A stretch of 64,000 nucleotides of DNA, from the NCBI GenBank assembly GCA_900149785.2, contig FSSI02000006.1, forward strand, positions 81,064 through 145,063. Direction: 5' to 3'. Both the position numbers and the translations under genes were made by a program. The notes under the pieces were generated by a model that was not told where the DNA came from, made no database searches, and saw only the letters and a program-made list of their open reading frames with translations. Origin of the DNA: Sodalinema lacuna_A (GTDB taxonomy: Bacteria; Cyanobacteriota; Cyanobacteriia; Cyanobacteriales; Geitlerinemataceae). Each line of letters begins with the position of its first letter. Position 1 is the first letter of the stretch. Below, piece after piece: positions 18,109 to 26,886 of this stretch.

Positions 18109-18906
18109 TTAGGCGGTTTCCGGTGCGATCGGCGACTCTGGAGTTAATTTAATCTGGATATCTCGATAGAACTGCTCTTGGAAAAGTTCCACCTTAGACT
18201 GGGAGGCCAACAGTAGCAAGGCCCAGAAAACAGCCACTTGACGTTCGGCGAGACTGTGTTGGTTTTGGCCCGGACGACTCCAGCAGTCGAGGAGACGCTC
18301 AAAACTCACCCAGGGTTTTCCCGCCGCGATCGTCTCCCAGTGCTGGAGTAGGAAGGTTTCGATCTCCTCGGCGGTTTCGGTGAGGTTTTCTTCATGGGCG
18401 AGTTGGCCGATTTCGGCGGCGGTTTCGAGTTTTGTGCGTTTTCGGCGGCGGCGCGATCGCCCTTCTCGGGGGTCATCTTCAAATTGTTGGGCGATGGTTT
18501 CGAGTTGCGCAATCATCTCGCCAAGGCTAACGGGCCGGCTTTGTAAGGGGGGCGCAACGGCCCGTCGTTGCAGTTGGGTTTCGAGACGGAAGGGAAGGGA
18601 TAATTGTTGTCCATCTCCGTCAAGGGGCCAGAACTCTGGGACGAATTCCTCGGGTTCTTCGTCGAGGGGGGCGCGAACGAGGGTATCGGCTTTGAGGAGT
18701 AATAGCATGGACGCATAGAGAAAGGCTTGTCCTGAGCGGGATAAATCCGCTTCGTAGGGAATCCCCCCTGGTGAGAGACTGGGGGCTAATTGACTGAGGT
18801 GGCGATCGATCACCTCAATCACCTGAACATCCCAGGGATCAATCTCTCCTCGTTCGGCCAAATCGAGGAGTAGTTCAATAGCGTCTTGAGCAAGCGATGT
18901 AGTCAC
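18109..18906 (-). CDS. scpA: Segregation and condensation protein A
   Basis: 265 residues. IELLLDLAERGEIDPWDVQVIEVIDRHL, here split between an N-terminal helical part and the DPWDV motif, is the typical kleisin start of cyanobacterial ScpA. FLYASMLLLLKADTLVR follows. The C-terminal winged-helix part contains FWALLLLASQSKVELFQEQFYRDI in outline. ScpA bridges SMC heads with ScpB in chromosome condensation. scpB and smc are not in the window. The central acidic and arginine-rich linker (EDDPREGRSRRRRKR) is variable in the family. Its promoter region lies back to back with cobK. Confidence 0.9.
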   Translation of the reverse strand: MTTSLAQDAIELLLDLAERGEIDPWDVQVIEVIDRHLSQLAPSLSPGGIPYEADLSRSGQAFLYASMLLLLKADTLVRAPLDEEPEEFVPEFWPLDGDGQQLSLPFRLETQLQRRAVAPPLQSRPVSLGEMIAQLETIAQQFEDDPREGRSRRRRKRTKLETAAEIGQLAHEENLTETAEEIETFLLQHWETIAAGKPWVSFERLLDCWSRPGQNQHSLAERQVAVFWALLLLASQSKVELFQEQFYRDIQIKLTPESPIAPETA

Positions 18907-19001
18907 AGGGCGATCGGAAGATGAATAATGAAATGAACGACTCGTGTTTCCCCTTCACAGATGGATACTGATGGATAGAGATACAGCGATGAGATACAGC
19001 G

Positions 19002-19772
19002 ATGAGGTTGCGTAAACGGGTTTTAATTTTAGTCGGAACTGGGGAGGGGCGAAAACTGGCCCGCCAAGCGTCGCAACGGGAGGATATTGAGGCGATCGCC
19101 TCTCTGGCGGGCCGCACTCGTCACCCGGATATTCCCATTGAAACCACTCGCATCGGCGGTTTTGGTGGCGTTGAGGGACTGCGGGAGTATCTAAAAGAGC
19201 AACAGATTGAGGCTTTGGTCGATGCGACTCATCCCTTTGCGGCCCAAATTTCTCAGAATGCGGCCCACGCGGCTGAGGAGGCGGGGATTCCCCATTTACG
19301 GCTGACACGTCCCCCGTGGTCGCCCCAGCCAGGAGATCACTGGTTGGAGGTGTCGAGTTATGCTGAGGCGGCCCAGCGGGTTCGGGAGGTGGCCGGGCGG
19401 GTGTTTTTAACGATTGGTCGTCAAGAGTTGGGCCGTTTTGCTCAGGTGCGACAGGTGTGGTTCCTGATGCGTATGATTGATCCGCCAGCGGCGGATTGTC
19501 CACGTCCTCCTGGGGAGATTCTGTTGGCCCGAGGGCCGTTTTCCCTCGATGAGGAGCGGAAGCTTTTGCAGGATTATCAGATTGGGGCGATCGTTAGTAA
19601 AAACAGCGGTGGTGATGGAACCTACGCCAAAATTGTCGCGGCCCGAAATTTGCAGCTTCCCATCATTATGGTGCAACGGCCGGCCATGCCTCCAGGAGAC
19701 TGTGTGAGTGATATTGCTGATGTGTTTGATTGGTTGCATGGCCTGGGGGAGATAATCCACCGAGTCCCCTAA
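19002..19772 (+). CDS. cobK: Precorrin-6A reductase
   Basis: 256 residues, usual length for CobK/CbiJ. VLILVGTGEGRKLA is the N-terminal dinucleotide loop, DATHPFAAQISQNA the family signature, and VFLTIGRQELGRF and SKNSGGDGTYAKI further conserved pieces. It reduces precorrin-6A with NADPH in cobalamin synthesis. It lies 17 kb from the cobGHI run, so the pathway is split here. The ATG at 19002 is preceded by a direct repeat of GATACAGCGATGA. The photolyase gene begins 52 bp downstream on the same strand, so cotranscription is likely. Confidence 0.93.
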   Translation: MRLRKRVLILVGTGEGRKLARQASQREDIEAIASLAGRTRHPDIPIETTRIGGFGGVEGLREYLKEQQIEALVDATHPFAAQISQNAAHAAEEAGIPHLRLTRPPWSPQPGDHWLEVSSYAEAAQRVREVAGRVFLTIGRQELGRFAQVRQVWFLMRMIDPPAADCPRPPGEILLARGPFSLDEERKLLQDYQIGAIVSKNSGGDGTYAKIVAARNLQLPIIMVQRPAMPPGDCVSDIADVFDWLHGLGEIIHRVP

Positions 19773-19824
19773 ATTCAGGGTATCCTGGCCAGGATGTTCG
19801 CCTGGGCTGGCTCCCTGCTGGATC

Positions 19825-21345
19825 ATGACTGTCGGTATTTGGATTCTTGGTCATCAACTCTCGCTGAATCATCCGGCGTTGCAGCGGTTTGATGCGTGGG
19901 ATGAGTCCGAACGGCCCCCGATTCTCTTGATTGAGTCTCTCCGGTTGGCCGGCGATCGCCCCTATCATCGTCAAAAACTGGTGCTGGTTTGGTCCGCCAT
20001 GCGTCATTTTGCTGCTGAACTGAGCGAGGCCGGCTGGGATGTGAGCTATTGCACTGAGGAGACTTTCGCAACGCCTTTAACGAAGTGGATTAACGGCCAT
20101 GGCCTCTCGGAAGTCTGGCTGATGGAACCTGAAGATTTCCCCTTTAAGCAAGGTCTGGAGAGTCTCGATCTTCCTTGTCCTCTGAAATTTCTGGATAATA
20201 ACCTGTTTCTTTGGAGTCAAGCTGAGTTTTTCGACTGGGCTGCTTCCCGTAAGTCTTTGTTACTTGAATCGTTCTACCGAGAGGGGCGAAAACGCTTTCA
20301 GGTGTTGATGAATGGCAATGATCCCGAAGGCGGAACCTGGAATTATGACAAGCAAAATCGCCAACCACCCCGAGGTGATTTAAATCCCCCTAAACCTCTG
20401 AGTTTTCCGCCCGATGAGGTGACTCAAGCGGTGATGGAACAGGTCAACCAGGTGTCTCAGTCGTCGGGTTATGGGGAGATGGAGGGGTTTGCTTGGGCGG
20501 TGACGCGATCGCAGGCCTTGGAGGTGCTGGACTATTTTCTTGAGCATCAGTTACCCCAGTTCGGTCCCTATCAAGATGCGATGGTTACCCGAGAGGAGAC
20601 GCTTTGGCATTCTCTGCTCTCACCTTATCTCAATCTAGGGTTATTGCATCCTCGGGAGGTGATTGCGGCGGTTGAAACAGCCTACGACCGAGATCAATTC
20701 CCGATTGCGAGTGTGGAAGGGTTTATCCGACAAGTTCTCGGTTGGCGGGAATATATGCGGGGACTGTATCTCTATTTTGGTCCCGAGTACGCTCACAGTA
20801 ACTGGTTTGACCATGATGCGCCTCTACCGGAGTTTTTTTGGGATGCGGAAAAAACGGATCTCAATTGTTTGTATCAGGTTCTGAAACAGGTTGAACGTAG
20901 TGGCTATGCGCATCATATCCAACGCTTGATGATTTTAGGAAATTTTGCGACGATCGCCGGGTTGTCGCCTCAGGCGGTGGTAGCTTGGTTTCACGCCGCC
21001 TTTATTGACGGCTATGATTGGGTGATGCAAACGAATGTGTTGGGAATGGCCCTGTTCGCCGATGGGGGCCGCTTGGCGACGAAACCCTATGTGGCGTCGG
21101 CGAACTATATCCACAAGATGAGTGATTATTGTCAACACTGTCGCTACGATCGCCGCTCTCGCACGGGGGATCGGGCTTGTCCTGTTAATGTGTTCTATTG
21201 GGACTTTCTGATCCGACATCGCGATCGCCTCAAGGATCTCGGACGCATGAATTTGATGTTAAGCCATATCAAACGCATTTCCCCAGAAGAACAGGCCCAG
21301 ATTCAGGGGTTGGCGGAGGTCTGGCGGGCCGCTCAGGGGAGATAA
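19825..21345 (+). CDS. Cryptochrome/photolyase of the iron-sulfur (PhrB, FeS-BCP) class
   Basis: 506 residues. The four cysteines expected to hold a 4Fe-4S cluster are present at 348, 436, 439 and 452; the spacing equals that of the Agrobacterium (6-4) photolyase PhrB. Family pieces are GIWILGHQLS at the start, GGTWNYDKQNR, FIRQVLGWREYMRG, and the FAD-region strings MQTNVLGMALFADGG and KPYVASANYIHKMSDYC. Members repair (6-4) photoproducts or act as cryptochromes. It sits between cobK and an FAD oxidoreductase, all on the same strand with short gaps. Whether it repairs DNA or senses light cannot be decided here. Confidence 0.93.
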   Translation: MTVGIWILGHQLSLNHPALQRFDAWDESERPPILLIESLRLAGDRPYHRQKLVLVWSAMRHFAAELSEAGWDVSYCTEETFATPLTKWINGHGLSEVWLMEPEDFPFKQGLESLDLPCPLKFLDNNLFLWSQAEFFDWAASRKSLLLESFYREGRKRFQVLMNGNDPEGGTWNYDKQNRQPPRGDLNPPKPLSFPPDEVTQAVMEQVNQVSQSSGYGEMEGFAWAVTRSQALEVLDYFLEHQLPQFGPYQDAMVTREETLWHSLLSPYLNLGLLHPREVIAAVETAYDRDQFPIASVEGFIRQVLGWREYMRGLYLYFGPEYAHSNWFDHDAPLPEFFWDAEKTDLNCLYQVLKQVERSGYAHHIQRLMILGNFATIAGLSPQAVVAWFHAAFIDGYDWVMQTNVLGMALFADGGRLATKPYVASANYIHKMSDYCQHCRYDRRSRTGDRACPVNVFYWDFLIRHRDRLKDLGRMNLMLSHIKRISPEEQAQIQGLAEVWRAAQGR

Positions 21346-21369
21346 TGGAGTTGTTTTATCGCGTCAACC

Positions 21370-22773
21370 ATGGGGTTTGAGTACGATTGGCTGGTTGTGG
21401 GAGATAGTGAGGGGGCGGTGCATTCGGCATCTCTGGCGGCCCAATGGGGGGCGCGGGTGGCTTGGGTTGTCCCTCCGGGAGAGACGTGGAGAAGGCGGGT
21501 TTGTGGTGAGTTGGCGATCGCTCAACTTCAGTCTTTGGCTTCAAGGACTGATTTGGACATGACCGATTTGGCTGCGAATTGGCGCTTGGCGGAGGAAATG
21601 ACGGAAAATTCAGGGATTCTTCGTTCTCCGGCGACTCTCGCGCTGCAAGGGGTGGATGTCCACATCGGCTCTGTTGAGTTTATGCTGGAGCCTCATCTAC
21701 AGGTACGGCTCCATGAGGCTGGAGAGTTGGGTTCGCGACGGGAGTTGCGATCGCGCCACTATCTCCTGGCTCCTGCACCTCAACCTTATATTTCCCCGAT
21801 TCAAGGTCTTCAGGAGATCCCGTATTATGACCTTAATCATCTTAAACCGCTTCTGAGTGGGAAGCTTCCCCAAAATCTAACGATTGTCGGAGCGGATCCC
21901 CAGGGAGCTGTTTTAGCGCAAACTCTAGCTCATTTGGGGGTTTCGGTGCAACTTCTCGTCGGTGAACCGTTCCTGTTACCTTACGAAGATCCTCAATTGG
22001 GGAAACGGCTGCACGCTCATCTGGAGGCGGCGGGGGTGCGGGTTCTCACGGGAACGCCACTGATGCAGATTCGTGAGATTGAGGGCAAAATTTGGCTGCA
22101 AGGGGGGAATCAGGCCCTAGAAACTGAGGGGTTGGTTTTGGCTCAGGGCTGGCAAGGAAATTTACAGGGGATAGGGGTTGACAATTTACCAATTAAATGG
22201 TACGCAGGGCAAACCGGAACGAATCCTAGGTTAGAGACGGCCCAGCCGGGAGTTTATGCTTGTGGTTCGCTGTTAGGGGGATATTGCGATCGCGAACTCG
22301 AACGCTATGAGGCGGAACTGGCGACGTATAATGCTCTGGTTTTACCGCGCGATCGCCTCGATTACAGCAGTTTCCCTCGCATCATCTCAACGGCTCCCCC
22401 CATTGCTGCGGTTGGCTTAACCACTCCCCAGGCTCAAGAACGCTTTGGTGAGGAGTTTGTGACTCTGTCATTACCCTTGTATCAGGTCGACTCGTGTCAG
22501 CGACGGGGACACCTCGATGGTTTGGCGACGTTACTGGTTCGTCCCTCGGGGCAACTTATTGGTGCGTATAGTATCGCAGACGAGGCGCCGCGCTGGATTC
22601 AGGCGATCGCCCTGTTGATAAAACAGAGATCTCATATCCGCAACCTCGCCACACTTCCACCTCCAGATCGAGATCTCTTTGACGGCTTTCTCCGACTCTG
22701 GAACCCGGTTTGGCGACAACAGCATCCCCAGCTTCATCGTCTGCAACAGGCCTGGTTTGACTGGCGACGTTAA
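21370..22773 (+). CDS. Pyridine nucleotide-disulfide oxidoreductase family protein lacking the redox disulfide
   Basis: 467 residues with the domain order FAD-binding, NAD-binding, dimerization of the lipoamide dehydrogenase/mercuric reductase family. The FAD loop is degenerate (VVGDSEGAVHSASLAAQWG). The CxxxxC redox pair that normally follows is missing: the place holds WRRRVCGELA with one cysteine. The second loop is IVGADPQGAVLAQTLAHLG. The dimerization part has STAPPIAAVGLTTPQAQERFG, but the catalytic HPxxxE near the C-terminus is absent. So the fold is kept while the dithiol chemistry is lost. The flavin site YACGSLLGGY is partly kept. Gap to the photolyase gene is 24 bp. Confidence 0.82.
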   Translation: MGFEYDWLVVGDSEGAVHSASLAAQWGARVAWVVPPGETWRRRVCGELAIAQLQSLASRTDLDMTDLAANWRLAEEMTENSGILRSPATLALQGVDVHIGSVEFMLEPHLQVRLHEAGELGSRRELRSRHYLLAPAPQPYISPIQGLQEIPYYDLNHLKPLLSGKLPQNLTIVGADPQGAVLAQTLAHLGVSVQLLVGEPFLLPYEDPQLGKRLHAHLEAAGVRVLTGTPLMQIREIEGKIWLQGGNQALETEGLVLAQGWQGNLQGIGVDNLPIKWYAGQTGTNPRLETAQPGVYACGSLLGGYCDRELERYEAELATYNALVLPRDRLDYSSFPRIISTAPPIAAVGLTTPQAQERFGEEFVTLSLPLYQVDSCQRRGHLDGLATLLVRPSGQLIGAYSIADEAPRWIQAIALLIKQRSHIRNLATLPPPDRDLFDGFLRLWNPVWRQQHPQLHRLQQAWFDWRR

Positions 22774-22803
22774 CGGTTAATTGAGTTAATTTTTTGAGTC
22801 CAC

Positions 22804-23259
22804 ATGAAAGACGATTTCGCAATCCGCTTTGCTCCCCTCTCTTTAACAGACGCCTATCAACGGGCCGATAACTCAGGTAATGGTGCGATTGTGGTGATGA
22901 GCGGTATGGTACGGGATAACACCGAGGGACGAGGGGTGAACTATTTGGAGTATCAAGCCTATGAACCGATGGCGTTAGAGGTGTTTCGTCAGATTGGTGA
23001 GCAAATTCGCCAACGCTGGCCGATGATCACGTCTGTGGTGATTCATCATCGTATTGGCAAGCTGATGGTGGGTGAGATCAGTGTCTTGGTTGTGGTGGGT
23101 TGTCCCCATCGTGGTGAGGCGTTTGAGGCTTGTCGCTATGCGATCGATACGCTCAAACATAATGCCCCGATTTGGAAAAAGGAGCATTGGCAAGATGGGG
23201 CCAGTAGTTGGGTCAGCATTGGGGCCTGTGAGGAGAATCATCCCCTAACAGACATCTAG
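22804..23259 (+). CDS. moaE: Molybdopterin synthase catalytic subunit MoaE
   Basis: 151 residues, the usual MoaE length. Conserved strings are GAIVVMSGMVRDNTEG, VNYLEYQAYEPMA, IHHRIGKLMVGEISV, CPHRGEAFEACRYAID and PIWKKE, which holds the catalytic lysines. MoaE and MoaD convert cyclic pyranopterin monophosphate to molybdopterin. The partner moaD is not nearby. It is the last gene of the cobK-photolyase-oxidoreductase-moaE run (gap 30 bp), and converges with the M20 amidohydrolase gene at a distance of 24 bp. Confidence 0.95.
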   Translation: MKDDFAIRFAPLSLTDAYQRADNSGNGAIVVMSGMVRDNTEGRGVNYLEYQAYEPMALEVFRQIGEQIRQRWPMITSVVIHHRIGKLMVGEISVLVVVGCPHRGEAFEACRYAIDTLKHNAPIWKKEHWQDGASSWVSIGACEENHPLTDI

Positions 23260-23283
23260 CACGACTTTAAAGTTTGTTTGACT

Positions 23284-24465
23284 CTAATCGGCCTGCCAAC
23301 AGTCCAAATACTGCCAGGCGGAATAGGCTAAGGTAATCACTCCCGTTATAATTGCCTCCTCATCAATATCAAACTGAGGATGATGCAGGGCATAATTGCG
23401 TTGGTCGGCATGACCCACTCCGAGACGGAACATGGTTCCTGGGGCATGATCTAAATAGACCGAAAAATCTTCCGCCCCCAGGGAGGGTTCCATCAACAGT
23501 TGCATCCCCGTTTCCCCCCAGGCCTGACGTACTGTCGATTCGACAATCTGAGTTAAGGCCGTGTCGTTAAATACAGAAGGAACCAAACGGCGATAGTTCA
23601 TTTCATACTTCGCCCCGTAGGTTTTGCAGACTCCGGCGACGATGTTCTCAATCCAGTCCGGGAGTTCGCGGTGGGTTTCCGGGTGCAGCGATCGCACCGT
23701 TCCCAGAAGTTGCACCGAGTCGGCGATCGCATTGGGGGCTCGTCCTCCCTGAATCTTACCAATGGTCAACACCACCGGACGCAAGGGATTATGGGTGCGG
23801 GAAATGGCCTGCTGCAACGTGGTAATCACCTGGGCTGCAATCCAAATGGCATCCACCGCCTCATAGGGACGCGCCCCATGGCCCGACTCCCCGGTAATAA
23901 TCAGTTCTAAGTCATCCGCCGCCGCTGTCAAAGCGCCATAGCGCACTCCCACAATACCGCTAGGAATGCTAGGAAACACATGAACCCCAAAAATGGCATC
24001 CACCTCCGCCATCGCCCCATCTGCAACCATCCAATGGGCGCCCTGGGCGATTTCTTCGGCGGGTTGGAAGAGGAATCGCACCGCTCCCGGCAACTCATCC
24101 ATAAACCGAGAGAGGACCATGGCGGTTCCTAATCCCAAAGTGGTATGGACATCATGACCACAGGCGTGCATCACACCTGGATTGCGGGAAGCGAAGGGTA
24201 ACCCGGTACGTTCTTCGATGGGGAGAGCATCCATATCGGTGCGAATGGCAACCCGAGGCTGTTGGCGGTCTCCGAGTTCCCCAATGACGCCGGTTTGACC
24301 CACTCCCTCTCGGACTTGTACGCCACAGGAAGAAAGAACGCCAGCTACGTAGGCGGCGGTTTGGTACTCATGGCCACTCAGTTCAGGATGGCTGTGGATA
24401 TGACGACGGATTTCAATCAGCCGAGGGGCGATTTCTTTGGCAAGGCTTTGGATGCGATCGAGCAT
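23284..24465 (-). CDS. M20 family amidohydrolase (N-acyl-amino-acid / IAA-amino-acid hydrolase type)
   Basis: 393 residues, complete. Metal ligands appear in RRHIHSHPELSG and MHACGHDVHTTLGLG, the catalytic Glu in QPAEEIAQGAH, and a further ligand in EPSLGAEDFSVY. Members hydrolyse N-acyl or N-aromatic acyl amino acids in the cytoplasm. The first 26 bp of the coding sequence, together with the upstream region, lie in a 124-bp segment that is repeated at 29203-29326. Before the insertion it was evidently preceded by the DUF3352 gene on the same strand. The gene itself is intact. Confidence 0.92.
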   Translation of the reverse strand: MLDRIQSLAKEIAPRLIEIRRHIHSHPELSGHEYQTAAYVAGVLSSCGVQVREGVGQTGVIGELGDRQQPRVAIRTDMDALPIEERTGLPFASRNPGVMHACGHDVHTTLGLGTAMVLSRFMDELPGAVRFLFQPAEEIAQGAHWMVADGAMAEVDAIFGVHVFPSIPSGIVGVRYGALTAAADDLELIITGESGHGARPYEAVDAIWIAAQVITTLQQAISRTHNPLRPVVLTIGKIQGGRAPNAIADSVQLLGTVRSLHPETHRELPDWIENIVAGVCKTYGAKYEMNYRRLVPSVFNDTALTQIVESTVRQAWGETGMQLLMEPSLGAEDFSVYLDHAPGTMFRLGVGHADQRNYALHHPQFDIDEEAIITGVITLAYSAWQYLDCWQAD

Positions 24466-24563
24466 CGTGAGGTTCGTAACTCCGAAAGGTCTTCTCTCTC
24501 TAGTGTCGCGAATGAGAGAGGATAAGGCGAATATCGAGTTGTTCTCTCTTTTCGTTAATGGAC
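24440..24563. repeat. Direct repeat, left copy (124 bp) flanking an inserted segment
   Basis: This segment matches 29203-29326 with three mismatches (24475, 24478, 24523), at a constant offset of 4763. It holds the first 26 bp of the M20 gene, the spacer and a copy of the last 21 codons of the DUF3352 gene. Similarity stops abruptly at both ends. Confidence 0.96.
24500..24563 (-). pseudogene. 3'-terminal fragment of the DUF3352 gene
   Basis: Reads SINEKREQLDIRLILSHSRH and a TAG stop on the minus strand, identical to the end of the DUF3352 protein at 29263-31191 except Val to Ile. It lies in the left copy of the direct repeat, detached from the rest of the gene. It marks the original M20/DUF3352 junction. 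Confidence 0.9.
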
Positions 24564-24624
24564 TGGACGAGACTCAACTGATTGCTTCGTTGGTCATCGC
24601 TTTGTGAACAAACGGGTCGAGGGA

Positions 24625-25572
24625 TTACGAATTAGGTGCGATCGCCTGTTCAAAGTCCTCTAGGGAGGGGAGGGTGACGGCTTGAATCAGTAATGTTTTC
24701 AGGTACGTGGCGTCGTCGATGGCGTTGATGCGATCGCTCAGGGAACTGGGAACGGGTCCAAAGCGAGTTTCCAAGATATCCAGGATATCTTCACGTCCCC
24801 TGGTTAACACTCCGGCTTCTTGAGCGAAACGCTCTAGGGGGGTGATATAAGGCATTTTTTCCTCCTCCTCAAAGGCGGCTATTTCGGTATTAAACGATGA
24901 TTCCAACTCTTCCGGGAGAGTCATGATCCAGTTGACCAGTCGGAAGAGTTCCAGAATGTTTTGACGGCTATAGCCCCGACGGTAGAGGCTTTTGGTCACC
25001 TCCAGCTTCCATTGTAGTCGTTGGTTGGGCTGCTGTCGGGTGGCTTGGGTCTTCAAATGGGCCATCACCATCACCGCAAAGGGGTTCACATCCTCTTGTA
25101 GCTGATCCCACTGGTCTTGATACTGTAAGAGTTTAACGCTGGGAAACTCGAATGAGATTTTGCTATCCCAGAGTTCATAGCCGAAGTTTTTAGGGGTCCA
25201 GTTGGGTCGATCATCGGCCAAAATCACCAAGCTGGCCACGGGTAGCTTGTAGCGGTCAAAGATGCGATAGTTATAGACGAACACCCGTTGGTTGAAGAGT
25301 GCTTCGTATTGACTTTGCACTTCCAGATGGATGAGAACAAGGGCCTCCTGGTTGTCTCTACGCCAAACTTTCACCAGTTTATCGACCAGTCGTTTTCCCA
25401 GTTCCGCATCTCGGACAATTTGCTGAAACTCTTGGTCGAGAAACTCGTACCCTCGTAACCAGTCGATGTCCTCATAGGCTTGGGGAAAGAAAAAAGCCAT
25501 GAAGTCGGGGAAATAGACTTCTAGGGCTTCTTTCCAGGGGCTATCATAGTCGTTGGTTTCCGATGGACTCAT
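24625..25572 (-). CDS. Rpn-family PD-(D/E)XK nuclease / putative transposase
   Basis: 315 residues. The nuclease core has the pattern GKRLVDKLVKVW (acidic residue) and LIHLEVQSQ (the ExQ motif) of the recombination-promoting nuclease/transposase_31-like group, then YRIFDRYKLPVASLVILAD. The C-terminal part is helical (LERFAQEAGVLTRGREDI). Similar proteins are abundant in cyanobacteria. The ATG at 25572 (MSPSETND) is chosen because it overlaps, as ATGA, the stop of the upstream helix-turn-helix reading. The frame is also open upstream into that gene, but only because of an apparent frameshift there. It lies inside the inserted segment, 61 bp from its left end. Confidence 0.8.
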   Translation of the reverse strand: MSPSETNDYDSPWKEALEVYFPDFMAFFFPQAYEDIDWLRGYEFLDQEFQQIVRDAELGKRLVDKLVKVWRRDNQEALVLIHLEVQSQYEALFNQRVFVYNYRIFDRYKLPVASLVILADDRPNWTPKNFGYELWDSKISFEFPSVKLLQYQDQWDQLQEDVNPFAVMVMAHLKTQATRQQPNQRLQWKLEVTKSLYRRGYSRQNILELFRLVNWIMTLPEELESSFNTEIAAFEEEEKMPYITPLERFAQEAGVLTRGREDILDILETRFGPVPSSLSDRINAIDDATYLKTLLIQAVTLPSLEDFEQAIAPNS

Positions 25573-26088
25573 GGGTTGATGTGATGTTGCACCTGCTCTA
25601 ATGATAATTCTAAAGCTTCGGCAATTTGGGCTGGAGTTAGGTGGAAACTGAATAAGTTTGGCGATCACCCGTCGTTGGTTTTCTGTTAGTTCTCGATCAT
25701 CAAGAGGGATGTCAGATTGTTTTGAGTCAGTTTTGGACGCTGATGATTTGCGTTGAGAATCTGGATTCCCATAGAGATTTAAATTGCCAATTTGAATCGG
25801 ATTGCCAATAATTTTTTGTTGGGAATTTGTGAATCCTAATCGTTCCAAAGTCGCACGTAAGTTTGATTTTGCAATATCTTCCTCTAAAAGGTCAGATAAA
25901 AGCTGCCATAGCTCATAGCCTTCATCTTTGACATGACCTATCGTGCAGTTATAATCATCGGCTATTTTCGAGTATTTGTGACCGTTCAAAACTCCCCTCA
26001 AAATTGCCGTCTGCAAGTTATCCAGGTGCTGTCCGGTTTCCTGGAATACCAAACTGTCCAGACTATTGATTACACCCTGCCAGTCCAT
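25569..26088 (-). pseudogene. Helix-turn-helix protein gene with an apparent one-base frameshift
   Basis: The first 85 residues (MDWQGVINSLDSL, AILRGVLNGHKYSKIADDY, GYELWQLLSDLL) match the N-terminal HTH domain found on many cyanobacterial NB-ARC and WD40 signalling proteins. After a linker comes RELTENQRRVIAKLIQFP. At about 25640-25644 the reading must shift by one base to give LTPAQIAEALELSLEQVQ, HHINP and a TGA at 25571-25569. Without the shift the frame reads unlike protein (NSSPNCRSFRIIIRAG) and runs on into the nuclease. One extra C in the run CCACC explains it. The intact product would have 172 residues. Programmed frameshifting or a sequencing error are alternatives. The start could also be 26103. 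Confidence 0.6.
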
Positions 26089-26103
26089 AACCTGCGATCG
26101 CAT

Positions 26104-26347
26104 TGGTTTAAAACTCTGCCGCCATTGTCCGTCATATTCCGTCTTTTGACAAGATACAGGGGGAAGTCCCGTCTTTTTCCGACGTTTTCCGTCTTGCCGG
26201 AACTCTATAGCTGAATGAAAATAAGATTATTGACAGACAAATCCTCAGCAACCCAGACACCCCGAAAACCCAGCGTAGATCTTGTGGTTGCTCAGTCAAA
26301 CGTCGATTCTAGTTATAGCTGAGCTACCACAAGGTAGCAGATTTATC
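26104..26347. other. Divergent intergenic region with repeated CCGTC boxes
   Basis: This 244-bp gap separates the HTH/nuclease pair from the divergent membrane-protein set and must hold promoters for both. Between 26128 and 26202 the pentamer CCGTC recurs five times, three times within TTCCGTCTT or a near match, possibly an operator for the HTH protein. No confident promoter boxes are assigned. Confidence 0.45.
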
Positions 26348-26851
26348 ATGTCTTATGCTTTATCGCCAGGCCAGGCTAACTTGAAACTGGCACTCTGGCA
26401 GTCGGACGTCGATCAGATGACCAGTGCAGATGTTTATGCTTGGCTTGTAACCAGTGGACTTCCTGCCAATGTTGCCCTGCGGCTGCATGAACTTTTGACC
26501 TATACTAAGCGCGTTGGTCGCAAAGTCTTTTCAATTGGTAAAATCATTCTCCTGAAAATACTGGAATTTGTCAAAGCTCATCCGTTGCTAGTCGCCGGTG
26601 CAGGAATTGGTGCGGTTGTCGGTGCTGCGATCGCTAGTTTGATAGCTAGTATTCCTTTTCTCGGCCCCTTACTATCTCCCATTGCAGCCCTATTGGGAAT
26701 CACGATTGCTGCGGCGGGAGCAGTTATCGGGCATCGACTAGACAAAAAAATTAGCGGAGTTGGTGAAGATATATTTGAAGTGGCTAGACTTTTCTTTGAC
26801 TTAGTTATTGAAACCTTCAACCTAGTCTTTAAACATGTCATTTCTGCCTGA
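26348..26851 (+). CDS. Small glycine-rich membrane protein, unrecognised
   Basis: 167 residues, family not recognised. The N-terminal 60 residues are soluble and include the segment MTSADVYAWLVTSGLPANVA. Residues about 75-140 form a long hydrophobic hairpin with small residues (LLVAGAGIGAVVGAAIASLI and LGITIAAAGAVIGHRLD). The C-terminus (FEVARLFFDLVIETFNLVFK) looks amphipathic. The ATG at 26348 is preferred over an upstream start in the same frame, whose extra residues look non-coding. It is the first of three genes on the plus strand inside the inserted segment, and 35 bp separate it from the next. Few HIP1 sites are present. Confidence 0.65.
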   Translation: MSYALSPGQANLKLALWQSDVDQMTSADVYAWLVTSGLPANVALRLHELLTYTKRVGRKVFSIGKIILLKILEFVKAHPLLVAGAGIGAVVGAAIASLIASIPFLGPLLSPIAALLGITIAAAGAVIGHRLDKKISGVGEDIFEVARLFFDLVIETFNLVFKHVISA

Positions 26852-26886
26852 GAATTTCAAGTCAACTTATATCGAGTATACCAATC

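Noticed and set aside
24625..26103. A single 492-residue HTH-nuclease fusion protein
   Set aside because: The joining segment is unlike protein, the +1 frame continues the HTH sequence to a stop, and that stop overlaps a good nuclease start as ATGA. Two genes, with the first frameshifted, explain the data better.
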